DNA of 64,000 nucleotides from Certhia americana (Eukaryota; Chordata; Aves; Passeriformes; Certhiidae): the NCBI GenBank assembly GCA_018697195.1, contig JAGMWU010000028.1, positions 2,321,027-2,385,026 of the forward strand, in the 5' to 3' direction. A model generated the notes under the pieces. It did no database searches, was not told the DNA's origin, and saw only the letters and a program-made list of their open reading frames with translations. The position numbers were made by a program, and so were the translations under genes. The first letter of the stretch is position 1. The number at the start of each line of letters is the position of its first letter. Of the stretch, positions 1-12,200 are shown piece after piece.

Positions 1-27
1 CTGCCGCCGCCGCCGCCGCCGCCGCTG
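1..27 (+). repeat. CCG trinucleotide run in WDR77 exon 1
   Basis: A pure CCG run encodes seven consecutive prolines near the N-terminus of the WDR77 reading frame. It lies in the coding frame and is followed by more Ala/Pro codons. Such runs are prone to length change; its left boundary is the window edge. Confidence 0.8.
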
Positions 28-3000
28 CCACAGGCGGCCCCGCCGCCCGCCCCGCCCGACACCGCGGCCTCGGTGGACGGGGAGCCCGCGGCCGAGGCCG
101 CCCCCGAGTGGAACATCCCGCCCAACGCGCCCGCCTGCATGGAGCGGCACCTGGAGCGCGCGCATTACCGCGCAGGTAGCGGGGCGGCGGCGCGGGGGGC
201 CCGGCGGGGACAGGGACATTTGGGTGCTGCTCGGGGACATCCCGCACCTCTCGCCGAGCCTCCCCTCGTGTGTGTCTCTCTCTCCCGCAGACGGGGCCCT
301 GCTGCTGGGCGCCTCCGGGCTGAACGGGCGCTGCTGGACCGGCTCGCTGTGGGTGTTCGCCGAGCCCGGGCGGGCCCCCAGTGAGGGTTTCTGCACCGCC
401 GGTGTGCAGACCGAGGCGGGGGTGGCCGACCTGTGCTGGCTGGCTGATAGGGGCATCCTGCTGGCCTCCGACTCCGGTAAGCGATGGGCATGTCCCGCAT
501 CTTTCCCTGGGATGTGGCTGTGCCCTGTCCCGCCGGGTTGGGTGGCATCCCCTCGGCTGAGCTGGCTGTCCCCGCAGCCGCTCCTGTCTCAAAGGTGGGT
601 GTCCTTCTCGCTGAGGTGGGTGTTCCCTGCATCCCCCCCAGGTGCAGTGGAGCTGTGGGAGCTGGAGGAGAACGAGAGCCTCATCGTGAACAAGTTCTGT
701 AAATACGAGCACGATGACATCGTGACGGCGGTGTCCGTGCTGGCCGGCAGCACCCAGGCTGTCAGCGGGGGCAGGGATTTCTGGTGAGTGTCCCCAGCCT
801 GGAGCATGTGCCCGGGCTGTGCTGGGCGCTCACTGCTCGCTCTTGTCCACAGCGTGAAGGTCTGGGACATCCCGGAGCAAACGGTGCTGCACTCCTACAG
901 AGGTGAGTGCCAACCCACCCCTCTCTCTCTCTCCTTTTCATAAACCCCTTTACATCCCACTTTGACCCGTTCCCCTGACCCCTTGTCTGACACCCTCAAG
1001 CTCAGGGCTGTCACAAGGATTTGTGGCCATGGTTGGATTGGGCAGCTCATCACTTTGGTAGGAAGCAGCTGGGTGACTGCAGAAGTTATCCTGTGTTTGA
1101 GCATAACTGTTAAACTGCTGTGCCTCTGGAGGTCCTTGGGAAGATGTGGGAAAGTCGGATACAATCTTTGAGGCTCTTTATCCTTTTGTGCTTTTGGTAG
1201 CTCACTCCGATGCAGTGACATGTGTGGCTTCCTGTCCTGGTAAGGACACTGTGTTCCTGTCCTGTGCTGAGGTAAAGCTCACTCTATTGTCTAAATCTAT
1301 TCCATTTAAATGAGATTTAACTTTAGGTATTTACAGTTTAATGCACTTAGAAACTACTCGTGTGTTGCAACCTGCCTACCTGTGTTATTGTAGTGTTCTA
1401 GTCTAATAAATTTATAATCAGTTTACCAAGCTGATTCCTACAGGTTTGTATCAAGTTTGGGGAGCTTGTAGTTCTGTCCTAAGGAGGACTGAAGGCTGCA
1501 CTTAATGACAGCATCCTTTTAAACCAGAGGAAAAGGCAGGGTATTTTGCCTGTGGGTCAGCAGTGAATCTGAATGTATGCCAAAAAGAAATTGTAAAATT
1601 CTTCTCATTCCTTTTGGATTTATAGGACAACAGAATTTTACTCTGGGACACCAGATGCCCCAAACCAGCTACCCGAATTGGTATGTCTCTGTGTGCAGTC
1701 ACTGCTTCTGCATGAGTTTGTGTTGGAAGAAATAAATTATTTTATGCCTGACTTGTAAATCCAAATCTAGTGAAGTGCCTGTTAAAACCTGAGGAGGCCT
1801 AACACTGTCACAGAATTACAGTAACTTTAAAACAACTTGTCTCGGTGCAGTAGCAGTGCTAAATGAGATAGATGAGGAATATCTTTGTGCTCCACATTCA
1901 CCTCAATTTCTTCCCTCACAGTTTGCAGTGCCTGTAATTACCTCCCTACCTCAGTCATGTGGCATCCACAGAAAAGTGACATCTTTGTCTTGGGTAAGAA
2001 TCTGCACTCTCACCAGACAAATCTTGTCAGGAGAAATTTTTTGCTGGTAACGTCTGTGCCCCTCTCTCCCAGGTGATGAAAGTGGAACAGTTGCACTGGT
2101 GGACACAAAGAATCCTGACTCTGCCCTCAGCGCTGCTGTGCACACCCGAGGCATCACAGGCTTTGCTTTCTCTGCACACAGGTACTGAATGATTCTGGCA
2201 CAGAATGTGGGACTGCATCCCCTTAAAAGCCTTAGTTGTTTTTTTAGTTAAACCTCAAGTTTTGGCCTTCTAATCAAGGGGATTGTAACAGAGAATAGAA
2301 TAGACCAAGCAAAGTCACACTTTTGACATGCGTGAATGTCCACAACAAGAATTCTGCAGTTTCACAATTACTGACCCACACGCTGTGGGGATTTTTCTAA
2401 TTCTAATTTTTCTAATCACTTGGTTTCAGACTCTAATAGAATATTCCCACTCAGTGGTTGGCACCCTGCCAAATGCTGATGAAAACACTTCTATAAGATT
2501 TTTGTGAGTTAATCTCTGTATCTGATCAGGATCACTAAGAATCCTGCTGTTCGTAAGTTTATCCCTAAAACTCCTTGTGTTTGCTTGTTCTCACTGTGCT
2601 CTCCTCTCTCTCTAGTTCACCCTTACTGGCTTCCATCAGTGAAGACTGTTCAGTTGCTGTTCTTGACTCAGACCTCTCAGAGGTGTAAGTACAGACAGAA
2701 TGTACTCACTGCTGTTGTCTTCTTGACTTCTCGGGTTTTTTATGAATACACAGGATGGTTTGGGGTGGAAGGAACCTTAAATATCATTCATTCCACCCCT
2801 GCCATGAGCAGGACACCTTCCACTATCCCAGGTGCTCCAAGCTCCATCCAACCCTGGACGCTTCCAGGGCTGGGGCAGCCACACCTGCTCTGGGCAACCT
2901 GGAGGTGAAAATGTTCCTAAATAGAGGAGCATCATCCTAACAAGCCAGCAGTTAGGGATGGCACAAGCCCCCAAGCTCTCTAATGATGGCTGATGGAGTG

Positions 3001-3174
3001 TTGGTGTTTTCCAGGTTCAGAAACCGTTCTCATCGAGACTTTGTAAAAGGCTTGTCCTGGTCTCCTTCAGATGATGCCTTGCTCACTACAGTTGGATGGG
3101 ATCATCAGGTTTTACATCACACTGTCCCCCTACCAGCTGGTGAAGCTTCTGGAATCAACTGTGTAAAAGAATAG
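1..3174 (+). CDS. WDR77: WDR77/MEP50, methylosome WD40 subunit (5' end cut by window)
   Basis: WDR77 is the beta-propeller partner of the arginine methyltransferase PRMT5; together they form the methylosome that modifies Sm proteins and histones. Ten coding exons join in phase: 1-175, 291-476, 642-783, 853-902, 1201-1271, 1626-1680, 1922-1993, 2073-2181, 2616-2684 and 3015-3174 (stop TAG), all flanked by gt/ag. They give 362 residues here, against about 342 in the whole human protein. Recognisable pieces are [17 protein letters not shown] at the N-terminus, [34 protein letters not shown], and WD-type strands [15 protein letters not shown] and [13 protein letters not shown] near the C-terminus. 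The frame is open to base 1 without an in-frame ATG until an internal Met at 139, so initiation lies upstream. The visible N-terminus begins with a proline-rich stretch that I do not know from the mammalian protein. The fit to the family is strong across all exons. Confidence 0.96.
2751..2935 (-). mobile_element. CR1 LINE 3'-end fragment in WDR77 intron 9
   Basis: Read on the minus strand, this fragment has the layout of the avian CR1 3' end. On the plus strand it runs: a TTTGGGGTGGAAGGAACC-type block, a 'ccatcCAACCCTGGACgcttCCAGGG' block, then 'ctctgggcaacctgg'. It is 5'-truncated, as most CR1 copies are, and sits inside the last WDR77 intron with no apparent effect on the exons. Confidence 0.85.
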
Positions 3175-3460
3175 TTTTATAAACTCGTGGTCCAAGTTCC
3201 TTGCTGGCATCACTTTGATTCTGCTGAAGTCGCAGGTGTGTGAGCTGGAGTGGGGTCTGTTGTCTGCCTCGAGGCTTGTGGCTAAGAAGGTTCCTGTAGT
3301 AATTTTGAATTAGGCATAAGTTAGTTACAAATCAAGCTTTACCCTCTCCTCAGGAGTGGCTTTTCCTGTACTAAAAGACTTTGGGTTTACTCAGAAAAAA
3401 ATTGACTTCAGGCACAGAGGAGACTCAGAGAGACAGGCAATTAGGTGTAATGAAAAAAGA

Positions 3461-3466
3461 AATAAA
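3461..3466 (+). terminator. WDR77: Likely WDR77 poly(A) signal
   Basis: A canonical AATAAA lies about 290 bases after the WDR77 stop codon, giving a short 3' UTR. It is the first canonical signal downstream on this strand. Cleavage would fall near 3480-3490. Confidence 0.65.
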
Positions 3467-6400
3467 GTCAAAAAGACTTGATTAATTCCTCAGTTCTCCA
3501 GACTACCCATGGAATTAACAGAAGCTTTTGGAGGAGGCTAGCAACACATCTCTTGTTGGGTAGATGTGAGAGCCTCACCCTTGAGCAAAGTTCTTTACTC
3601 TGTAAATCAGGTGGAATGAAAAGACCTGTTGGCATTCAAGGGCTGGAAGGTTCCAGTTTTGTCCTCAGTGCAGCACGTGGTGGAGAGGATTCAGCCTCAG
3701 CACCAATGTGGAGCCTCTGGTGAGCACTGGTGTGAAGTACCAGTGGTTGGTGTCAGGATGTGAAGTGAGGAGCCCAGCTGGAGCCCTGCAGCTGCACACC
3801 TCTGGGTGGTGCTGCAATCCTGGGATTCCTCCCCAAGGCCACTTCAGGGGCTGGCAGCCAGGAGGGAGCTGTGCTCTTTGACACCACAGGTCATCTCCTC
3901 TGTGCTGAAGGCAACTTACTCAAGGGTAAGACCTGTGAACAAAAGGTTTATGTGAGGGAGAAACTGGACTAAGGACTTCAGTTGTCATTTGCTTGCTCCT
4001 GTCCCAGACTCTGCTTAGTAATCACCCAGCTCCACGCACTTGTGACCAGTGACTTCTTCTTGTGCTGGCACTGAGGGGGACAGCTCATTCCCCTACCCCC
4101 AGACCAGGCTCCACAGAACCTGTAGAGGTGCTTTTGTCAAATCCCACATACATTTCTAGCTCAGCTGTTTTCCCTGCAATGTGTTTACCTGGAGAAAGTC
4201 ACTGCTGTGCATGCACTGCTGCTGCTCTGGGTATGGCTTGGTCTGGCCTGGTATTTCCTAGACAGAATTAAGCAAGTCCTGATGAAACAAAAAGACCTTT
4301 GAAATGAATGTTACCCCCAGTTCTTTAGCATGATAGCAGCACTTAAATCTACACTGCTTCCAGTTTTTATCTCTGCGTACACGTAGGTTTATTTGTGCAA
4401 AGCCCACAATTAATTTTTAGGCAGACTAAGCTTTTCCAGGCTCTGTACTTTTCTCATACTCCTTGTAAACCTCACTTGCTGCTTTTTAATTTCCCATGTC
4501 ATACAGGTGTTCCTAGCAACTTCCTGTTCTACAGCAGTGTATGACAAGGAACAGTAAATGATGATAAAAACTGACACATTTCCTCAGAAATACCCCTTGA
4601 GCCACCAAGTCCCCTGTTAGGGACCTGTGATGCTGTACTGAAACAGGTCTTGTGCTGGTTCTGAAAAAGGTGTCTTGGAAGATGGTTTTTCATTTGTAAC
4701 TGGGTTTAAGTTTTACTGGGCCACTTCTGTAGCACTGAAGAGCCAGCTGAGATCATCCACACAGCTCAAGTTGTGATTTCAGTCCCTGATATTAAAACTG
4801 TTCTTAAACAAACGTTCACCGTATTCCTGTTCAATGTCAGGGTACTACAGTTCTTCAGCACTGGTGCAAGGCAGGCTCTGGATCCTGCTGCTTTTCAGGA
4901 AGATTTTCTTTCCAAAACTGAACTTGGGTAAAAGCTCAAATGTCAGGCATTAAACCCCATTAGGTTCCTCATATTGCCACACCTGAGAAAGACACAACAA
5001 TCCATGGCAAAAGTCATGGTGGATGATGAAGCCTGTCCTGTCTCCTGAAGGAGAGCGGGTCATTGGTGAAATACCAACTTTTTTTACAATTAAAGACTGA
5101 ACAATCCTCAAAGCTTCAGCATCTGGCAGGTGTTTGTGGTGCCACAGGATGGCAGCAGCTGCCCTTGCCGAGGGAAGGCAGCACAGCCCCAGCTCTGCCT
5201 TCAGGAGTAGCTGCTCTCAGGGTTTCTAGCACTTGCACTTGGGATTTCTCACTCTCCTAAGAGAAGCATAGAAGAGCAGCAGTTCAGGGGTCACTCCTGG
5301 GGTGCAGCTTGGCTCAGAGTTGTACCAGTGCTGGCAAGGCTGCAGTGAAGTCACACAGACAAGTGGGCAGCGTAGCAGAAACACAAGCAACCCCACATCA
5401 GTCCTTGCTGGCTTTGCAGCTCCCTGCCAGGGGATGGAGGGAGTTCTGTGGGGTCTGTGGCTTGTTCCTGCACCACTCACCGTTTAGGTTTGGGGACACT
5501 TGGTTGTATCCACTGTGTAAATCCATCCAGTAAAAGCTTCCAGGCACACATTGCACCCCTTTCCCTCCCTCACACAGAGCCTGTTTCTGTAGTCAGAGCT
5601 GGATGAAGAAGCTGAGAATGCAGATCAGTTCAATTCGGAGTGGAGAGGAGCAGCCACTCTGCAGCCAAGCCTTTCATGTTGCTGCTTGCATTGCTCACAC
5701 TGTGCTTGAAGTTTTGGGCACAGCATTCGAGTTGGGACTTGTGACAGGGATGAGAGTTTCGTCCCTAATGAGCGGCTCCAACCCAAAGGCTATTTATAGC
5801 AGCTGCTCCTGCTCCTCTGCCAGCCTGCCCAACCAGCTGGGTGGGAGTGACAGAGCTCCTGGGGCTCAGCTGCCCCTTCCTGCCTTGGCTGGGCTGCTGA
5901 AACACTGAAATGGCCACAGGCTTTAGAGCAAGTGCTCAGAAAAATTGGACCAAGCCCTGGGTAAGCTGAAATTCAAACTTTGCTGGGCAACGTTTTCCTG
6001 TCCTTTCAAGGATGTACAAACTTCTGAATCCTCCGGCAGCCAGATCATGTAAGCAACACTAAAAAAGAAGTCAGACCACACGTGTAATAAAACATCCAGA
6101 AATGTTTAATGCAAGAAGGTTGGTGTTCAATGGCATTCATAAATAAGAGACTTTGTTCAATACTTTACAGCTAAAGCCCTGTTACACTCCCCCTAGCAGG
6201 AACTTGTGAGGAAGAGGCAGCTGCAGGGGATAATTTAAGTTGTATCACGACTTGAATTACCACACTGCACCAGAGAGGGTGAAGTGAGAATAACTCCACA
6301 CTCAGGCATCAGGATTGCTTTGGAACTAGGCTGAGGCAGGGTGCTTTGCTCCATTAACACCCCTTGGCTTTGTTTCTCCTTACTCTGCTGCTGAATTTCT

Positions 6401-9253
6401 AAAGTGAAAGAGCTGGGAGGAGCAGGAGCAGGAATCTGAGGACAGTTTATCCACGTACCTGACAGAGTTACCTGCCCCAGGAAGAGAGGGCTCGTCCCCA
6501 TCCCTGCAGTCCTCACTCACAGAGATCTCACTCTGTCCCCAAGTGCTTTGGCTGCCAACAGCTCTGACAGAGGTTCCTTTGTCACAATGGCCCCAGAATC
6601 AATGGTGACTTGTTACTGAAATACCAGAATTTGCTGAATGCATTCAAAAGAAGCAGGGATAGTCCAAAGCGTTTGAAGAATAGAAGTGTTGCACTGCTGA
6701 AAACCTGCATGCTAACCAGTCCTACAACTGGGAGCAGAGTCCAAGCTCATTTAGTGACAGCTCAGTCCCCTGAGCAGTCCCAGAATGGTGTTCTTGAATA
6801 AAGAATGGCTATTTTATAAAGCTGACTTATATCACACTTCTAATACTAAATTAAAACACCTTTGTCTGCTAGAAATGAGACACTCTGCGGTGTCTACGAC
6901 CGTATTTCAACTACACATGAATTGTGTATCTGGGCAAAGTAGTAAATGTGATATTTAAAACAAGTGCCAACATTGGAATGTCACATTTTTCTCTAAAAAG
7001 AAGAAGAAAAAACTTGTGTTGGGGAGATTCCAGTTTGGAAGAATTCTTGTGGTGGAAATTTGCCCACATACCCCTGCCCTCCCCACTTCTGGGCAAAGTC
7101 AGTATCAAAAGCTGAAATTGCCCACCCAGCCTTAAAATTGATTTTGAGAGTTCATTTGCAATTATAGCTTATTATTTTGGGAAAAAAAAAAAAAAAAAAA
7201 AAAAGTATCAAGAAGAAAAAAACATTAAGTTGCAACATTACCAAAAAGACTTCTTTCTTTGCTTTCAAGTTACACTGGTGAAACTTCATCCAATACCAAA
7301 GCACAACCCTGAAGCCCCTCAAGGAGAATCATGGATTTACTTCTACAGATGAATGAGAATGCTCAAGGTGCTCCTTGCATGGAGAAAATTCCATGTTTTG
7401 GGGCAGGTGGTATTCCACATGACACTTGGCACACTTAAATGTCCTTATATAGTTACTCCATAGTCACTTTTCTCCATAAATATTTTTTTAAACCGACACC
7501 CAGATATTTAAAGGCCATTATTTCAATATTGGCTGGGGTGAGCAATGGAAATCTTCCAAGTCACTGTGACTTACTGGCATAAAAATGCCCTTTAAATTAG
7601 CTATTAGACTGATTGTTGTATTTGCATTTTCATTTTATTCACAGCAAAGTAAAGTTCAGAGTACTTTAAAGCTGCTGCAATATCTGAAAGGGCTGTTAAA
7701 TTATTAGGTAAATCTAGAAATAACACCAAACAAAGAATGTCAATGACATGACTCGAATATCAAGATAACTTTTGAGAATTCCACTGAATTCTGAAAATTC
7801 TCACTGAAAATTTATCCCTGATTTTGAGCTGAATTGCAGAGCAAGATCTGCTTGCACCACATCCAGGTGTATGCCAGGTGTGGAGTGGAACCAGTAGCAT
7901 TTATAGCATTGAAAACAGAAAGTGCTTTCCATAAAAACAGACTCCATGTCTCAAAGTGCTTTTAGTTTGTCAGTGACTAGAAAATATTCTCTACAAGTTT
8001 TTACAGTTATCTTACAGTGATTTTCAGCATGTTTACCTAGGAGGAAGATTCTCTGTTTGTAGTTTCAGGAAGTTGGCTATTCACAACTCAGGTCAGCTGT
8101 CATGAGACCTCACTGCTCACTCTGGAGGCTGAAATCCTCTTTAATGCTCCTCACAGCTCCCAGCCCTGCACAGGCACCCCCCAGGTGCCCAGAGGGGCAG
8201 GGCTGCACATCCAGCACCTGGGAAAGCACTGAGGGAAAAGCAGGAGGCAGCTCCCTTCGGGGTGTCCCTGCAGACACCCCACCAGGATAAATACAGGCTC
8301 ACTGAAATTTGGCTTCTGGGTGCCCAGATCAGACACGTGGACGCCAAGTGTCAGTAGTTGATAAGGACACTTTGGGGGTCACCTGGGTGTGAAGTGAGAC
8401 CCTGGGTGTGGGTCTGTCACCTCGGGGAGAGCACCAGCAGCACAGCACCTGGGCGAGTCGCTGGCACCCACCAGCCCAGGGCAAAGGATGGCTCCATGTC
8501 CTCCAAAGTGCCTTACAGCCAGGCCTCACAGCCTCCTTCCACGAGGAATAATTACCAACAGAAACATTGACAGTGACCAAAAGGCACAGCAAAGCAAGGC
8601 CCCTGCTCCCAAAGCTGCTCCTGGAGAAGGAGACAGAACCTGGCTTGGCACCATTGGCCCTGACTGCCCAGAGCTGGGTTTAAGGCAGAATTGATTTGCT
8701 CCAAACTCTTGAAGGACAGAAAGGGTCAGGATCTAGGCATCCTAAACTCTCCTCGTATCCCACTGACCTCACATTCTTATTTTAATCCCTGACATTCAGC
8801 TATACACTGCTTTGCTTCCATTGTGCACATCTCTCAGTTGGTTTCTCTCTGCCCCCAAACATGCTGGAGTTAAAGCAATTATAAAACAAACTGAAATCAA
8901 TCTTTCCAGTGGTGATGCTCTTTAAAGAGAGCTGAGGATGCTCTTTGGCTTTCCTAGATAGCCTAGCAGGTTGCAATTCTGAAAATAATCCAGGAGGGAA
9001 AATGGGAAAAAGGGAAACCACATTTGCTCACGTAACAAGGCAGCGGCCTGCCCTCCACAGTAACTACTCTCCATGTCAGTCTTTTGAGAAAAGTTCAAGT
9101 CTCGGGCTCATTCCCACCTTCTCCATCAGCAGTTTCAAGCAAGTGCATTTCAGGCTGGGTTGGGACCGTCCTAGTGCCCGTGGAGAAGGGAAGGACCAAC
9201 CCAGGCACCTTCTCACCCCTTGCCAGCTGCCGTGGGGCAGCCCGAGGTGCAGC
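3467..9253. other. Convergent interval: WDR77 downstream flank and long C6orf132 3' UTR
   Basis: No coding exon is supported here; reading frames are short and unrelated to anything I recognise. WDR77 (+) and C6orf132 (-) converge on this stretch. Part of it, next to 9253, must be the C6orf132 3' UTR. On the minus strand an ATTAAA at 6110-6105 is followed by a T/GT-rich stretch, and AATAAA occurs at 7639-7634 and 4393-4388. I cannot tell which is used. A run of 23 A lies at 7182-7204, in an AT-rich stretch (about 6800-8000) that contrasts with the GC-rich genes. Confidence 0.5.
7182..7204 (+). repeat. Poly(A) homopolymer, 23 bp
   Basis: An uninterrupted run of 23 adenines. No target-site duplication or recognisable upstream retroelement was seen beside it, so it is called only as a homopolymer tract. 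Confidence 0.9.
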
Positions 9254-12200
9254 CTACCGGTGGCTCTGGTAGGCGTAGGAGATGGGCTGGCGGGTCCCAG
9301 GCCTGACCGTGAAGGTGTTGGAGTGTGCCCCGTACTGTGAGGTGCCGTGGGCAGGCCTGCAGGGAGAACAGAGGGGAAGTCACCCAAAGCCCAGGCAAAC
9401 CTGGCATTCTGTAGTACCTCAGTGATATATTTTAGGTATTTTATGGCTTGGTGATTGCCACTCAGTGAGGTGGGGAGGGAGATGGGCACTGGGGTCACCG
9501 GATGGGACAGTCACTGCCCTTGGACCGGGCCAGCAGCACCAGCCAAGGGGCAGCGACTTCTCTGGAGCCCCAGTGCTGCTCTGGGGTCAGTTCCAAGGGA
9601 CACTGAGGACAGGAAGGGCTGGGCTCAGGGGTGCACGTACCTGCTGGCTGTCAGCACGCTGGCGGGCGAGAAGTCCCCGTTCTGCCCCTTGTATTTGGTG
9701 TCAGCCCCGGTGCTGCCGTACGCCGTGGGCTTCCCAGCAGCATCCATGGATGCCCTCCTGGCCTGGGTGCTCGAGGGGCCATTCCTGTGGGCAGAGCCCA
9801 GGCGGCGAGAGCCCTCCCCAGCTGTGGAGCTGAACCCCCCAGGGCTGTACGAGGAGAGGGTGCCCGAGGCTCGGGGGGCTGAGGCTGCCCGGGGGTAGGA
9901 GCTGTCAGGCTCGGACATGTACAGGCGCTTCTTGATCAGCGGGCGTGGGTTTGGGCCGTGGCTGGGGAAACTCGTGGAGCTGCTGTAATCCGGGTGCTGG
10001 GGTGTGAAGTCGCCGTTCCTCCAGCTCTTCTCCACAGGCAGTGGAGCTGCTGGCTCCTGGTTGCCCCCGTAGCTGCGGCTGTAGCCAGACCACCTGAAAT
10101 AGCGCGGCTCGCCCGAGCCCCGGCTGCTGTCAGGGACACTGGGGCACTTGCGGTTCTCCTCCCGACTCGGGAGAGGCCCCTCATCCACCTCATTGCTGAA
10201 TTCAGGGGGTGGAGGGATAATCCCAAAGTCCAGTGCTGTGTCCCCGTTCTCCTCCTCTCTGGGCACTCCGTGCCGGGCTGTGCCAGGCTGGCTCGGCTGC
10301 CCCGAGTCCAGCAGCCCCCGGAGCAGGCTGGAGGCAGCAGCTCGCCGAGGCCCGGGGGGCTGTGCCTCACCCACCGCCCGCACATCCCTGCCCTGCTCCG
10401 AGGAGCTGGAGAAGGAGGGGGGTTTGCTCCAGCTGCACCCCGCGGGGCTGGCCGCAGATGGCCGAGGCACCACAGTGAAGGAGTAGGGCTTGGACTCGTG
10501 GCGGAAGAAGCTGGTGCAGGTGGTGTCCGACGAGGCACTGCTGAGTCTCAGGGGTGCCTTTGCCCTCGGCATGGCTGCCCCATCCCCAGCCTGGCGGCCC
10601 CGCTGGGCACGCTGCCGGGCTGCCAGCAGCAGGGCCATGGGTGAGCCACGCTCCACACGCTCCCCTGTCACGGGGTGGATCAGCACCTCCTCCTGCCCTG
10701 CTGCTGAGATGGTTGGGGGGCTCCTGGCTGAGTTCCCGGGGCTGGGGGGTTCAGCTGAGCCCGGGGCACTGGGCAGCTCAGCTGGGCTGGCCCCAGCCCG
10801 GTGTGGTTTGTACTGGAAGACGGCCGAGCTGGGCTGTGGTGCCGGGCTCTGTGCAGGGGACACAGGGGGTGAGGAGGGAGTGGGAGCAGGGGGTTCCTCT
10901 GCTGGTCCCTGAGGTGGGTCTGGGGGACTGCCACTGCTGTTGAGGGACCCAGGAGCAGGGCTCATGTCCTCTGTGACCTTGCCAGCAACAGGAGCAGGAT
11001 GGTCCTTGTGATCTGTCTCATCCTTCTCCACAGCAGCCACCGGGGCTGGGAGTGGGCTGGGGACTGGTTTTAGCACCACTGAGTCACTCGTGTCAGGGGG
11101 GCTCTTCCTCAGGTCAGGGGGGCTCTTCGTCACCTGTGGGGCGCTGATGCCATTCTCCACACACTGCTTCTGGCTGCTGAGCCCCGGGGCAGGTTTCCCC
11201 TCTTTCTTCAGGGACAGCACAGCCTCCAGCTCATTCCTGATCGTCATCACACTGCGGGGCTGTGTGTCAGGGTTGCTCTCTGGGGCAGTGACTGCAGTGC
11301 TGGGAGAGCCCCCATTGGTGATGGGGGGGCTGCTGGGCACCTCTTTCTTCTCAGTCTCCCCTCCCTTGGATAACCCCATGTCCTTCCTGGTGAGTTGGGG
11401 CTCACTAAGCCCTGGCTCACGGCTGCCAGCACGGCTGGGACCGCTGTCCACGGGCTGGGGAGCACCCGGCTTCTCCAGCGGCCTCTCCTCCCGGCGTGGG
11501 GAGCGCAGCAGTGCAGAGAGCTCGTCACGCAGCTTGTTCAGGTTGGTGGCATCCTTCCAGTCATCCTCACATGTCGGGTAGTCCGGAGGAGGGAGATCCA
11601 GGTCGTTCGCAGTGAGAGGTTCAGATTTTGGAGGGGAGTCTCCCACAGTTGTTTTCAGCTGGGGAATCTTCTCCTCCTCGGAGCCCGGCAGTGGGGACTG
11701 GCGGCCGGCAGGACTCGTCCCTTGGCTGAGCCCTGGGCCCGGTTTGGGGCTCAGTGGAGGGGGCACAGCCGGCTTTCCAACGCCAGGTCTGAGCCCAGAA
11801 TGTCTCTGCTCGGCTTCTGCCGGCCTCGCCTTGGCTGCGGGTCTGATGGTGAAGCAGGGTGGGAGGGGTGGCCGGGCATGAGGCTGCCTGGGCACCGGCT
11901 CCTGCCGGCTGGGCTGGCCCTCCTGCACCGGGATGGATGAGGAGCGCGCCGGGGCTGGTGGTGGCACCTTGAACGACCTGGGGAAGGTGAGGTGGGGCTC
12001 GGGCTTGGGCTGCAGGTTCTCCTTGGGGCTGGGGGCTGCGGGTGCCCCAGCCCCGGCCGGGCACAGCGGCCCCTCGCCATCCGCCTGCCTCGTGTTCAGC
12101 ACCGTCTCGGATTTCCACTTGGAGATGCCGGGGCTGAAGGGTGCGGGGTCCCGGGCACCCGGCGGGGCTGGAGGGATGAAATCTGGAGGAGCTGGAGTGC

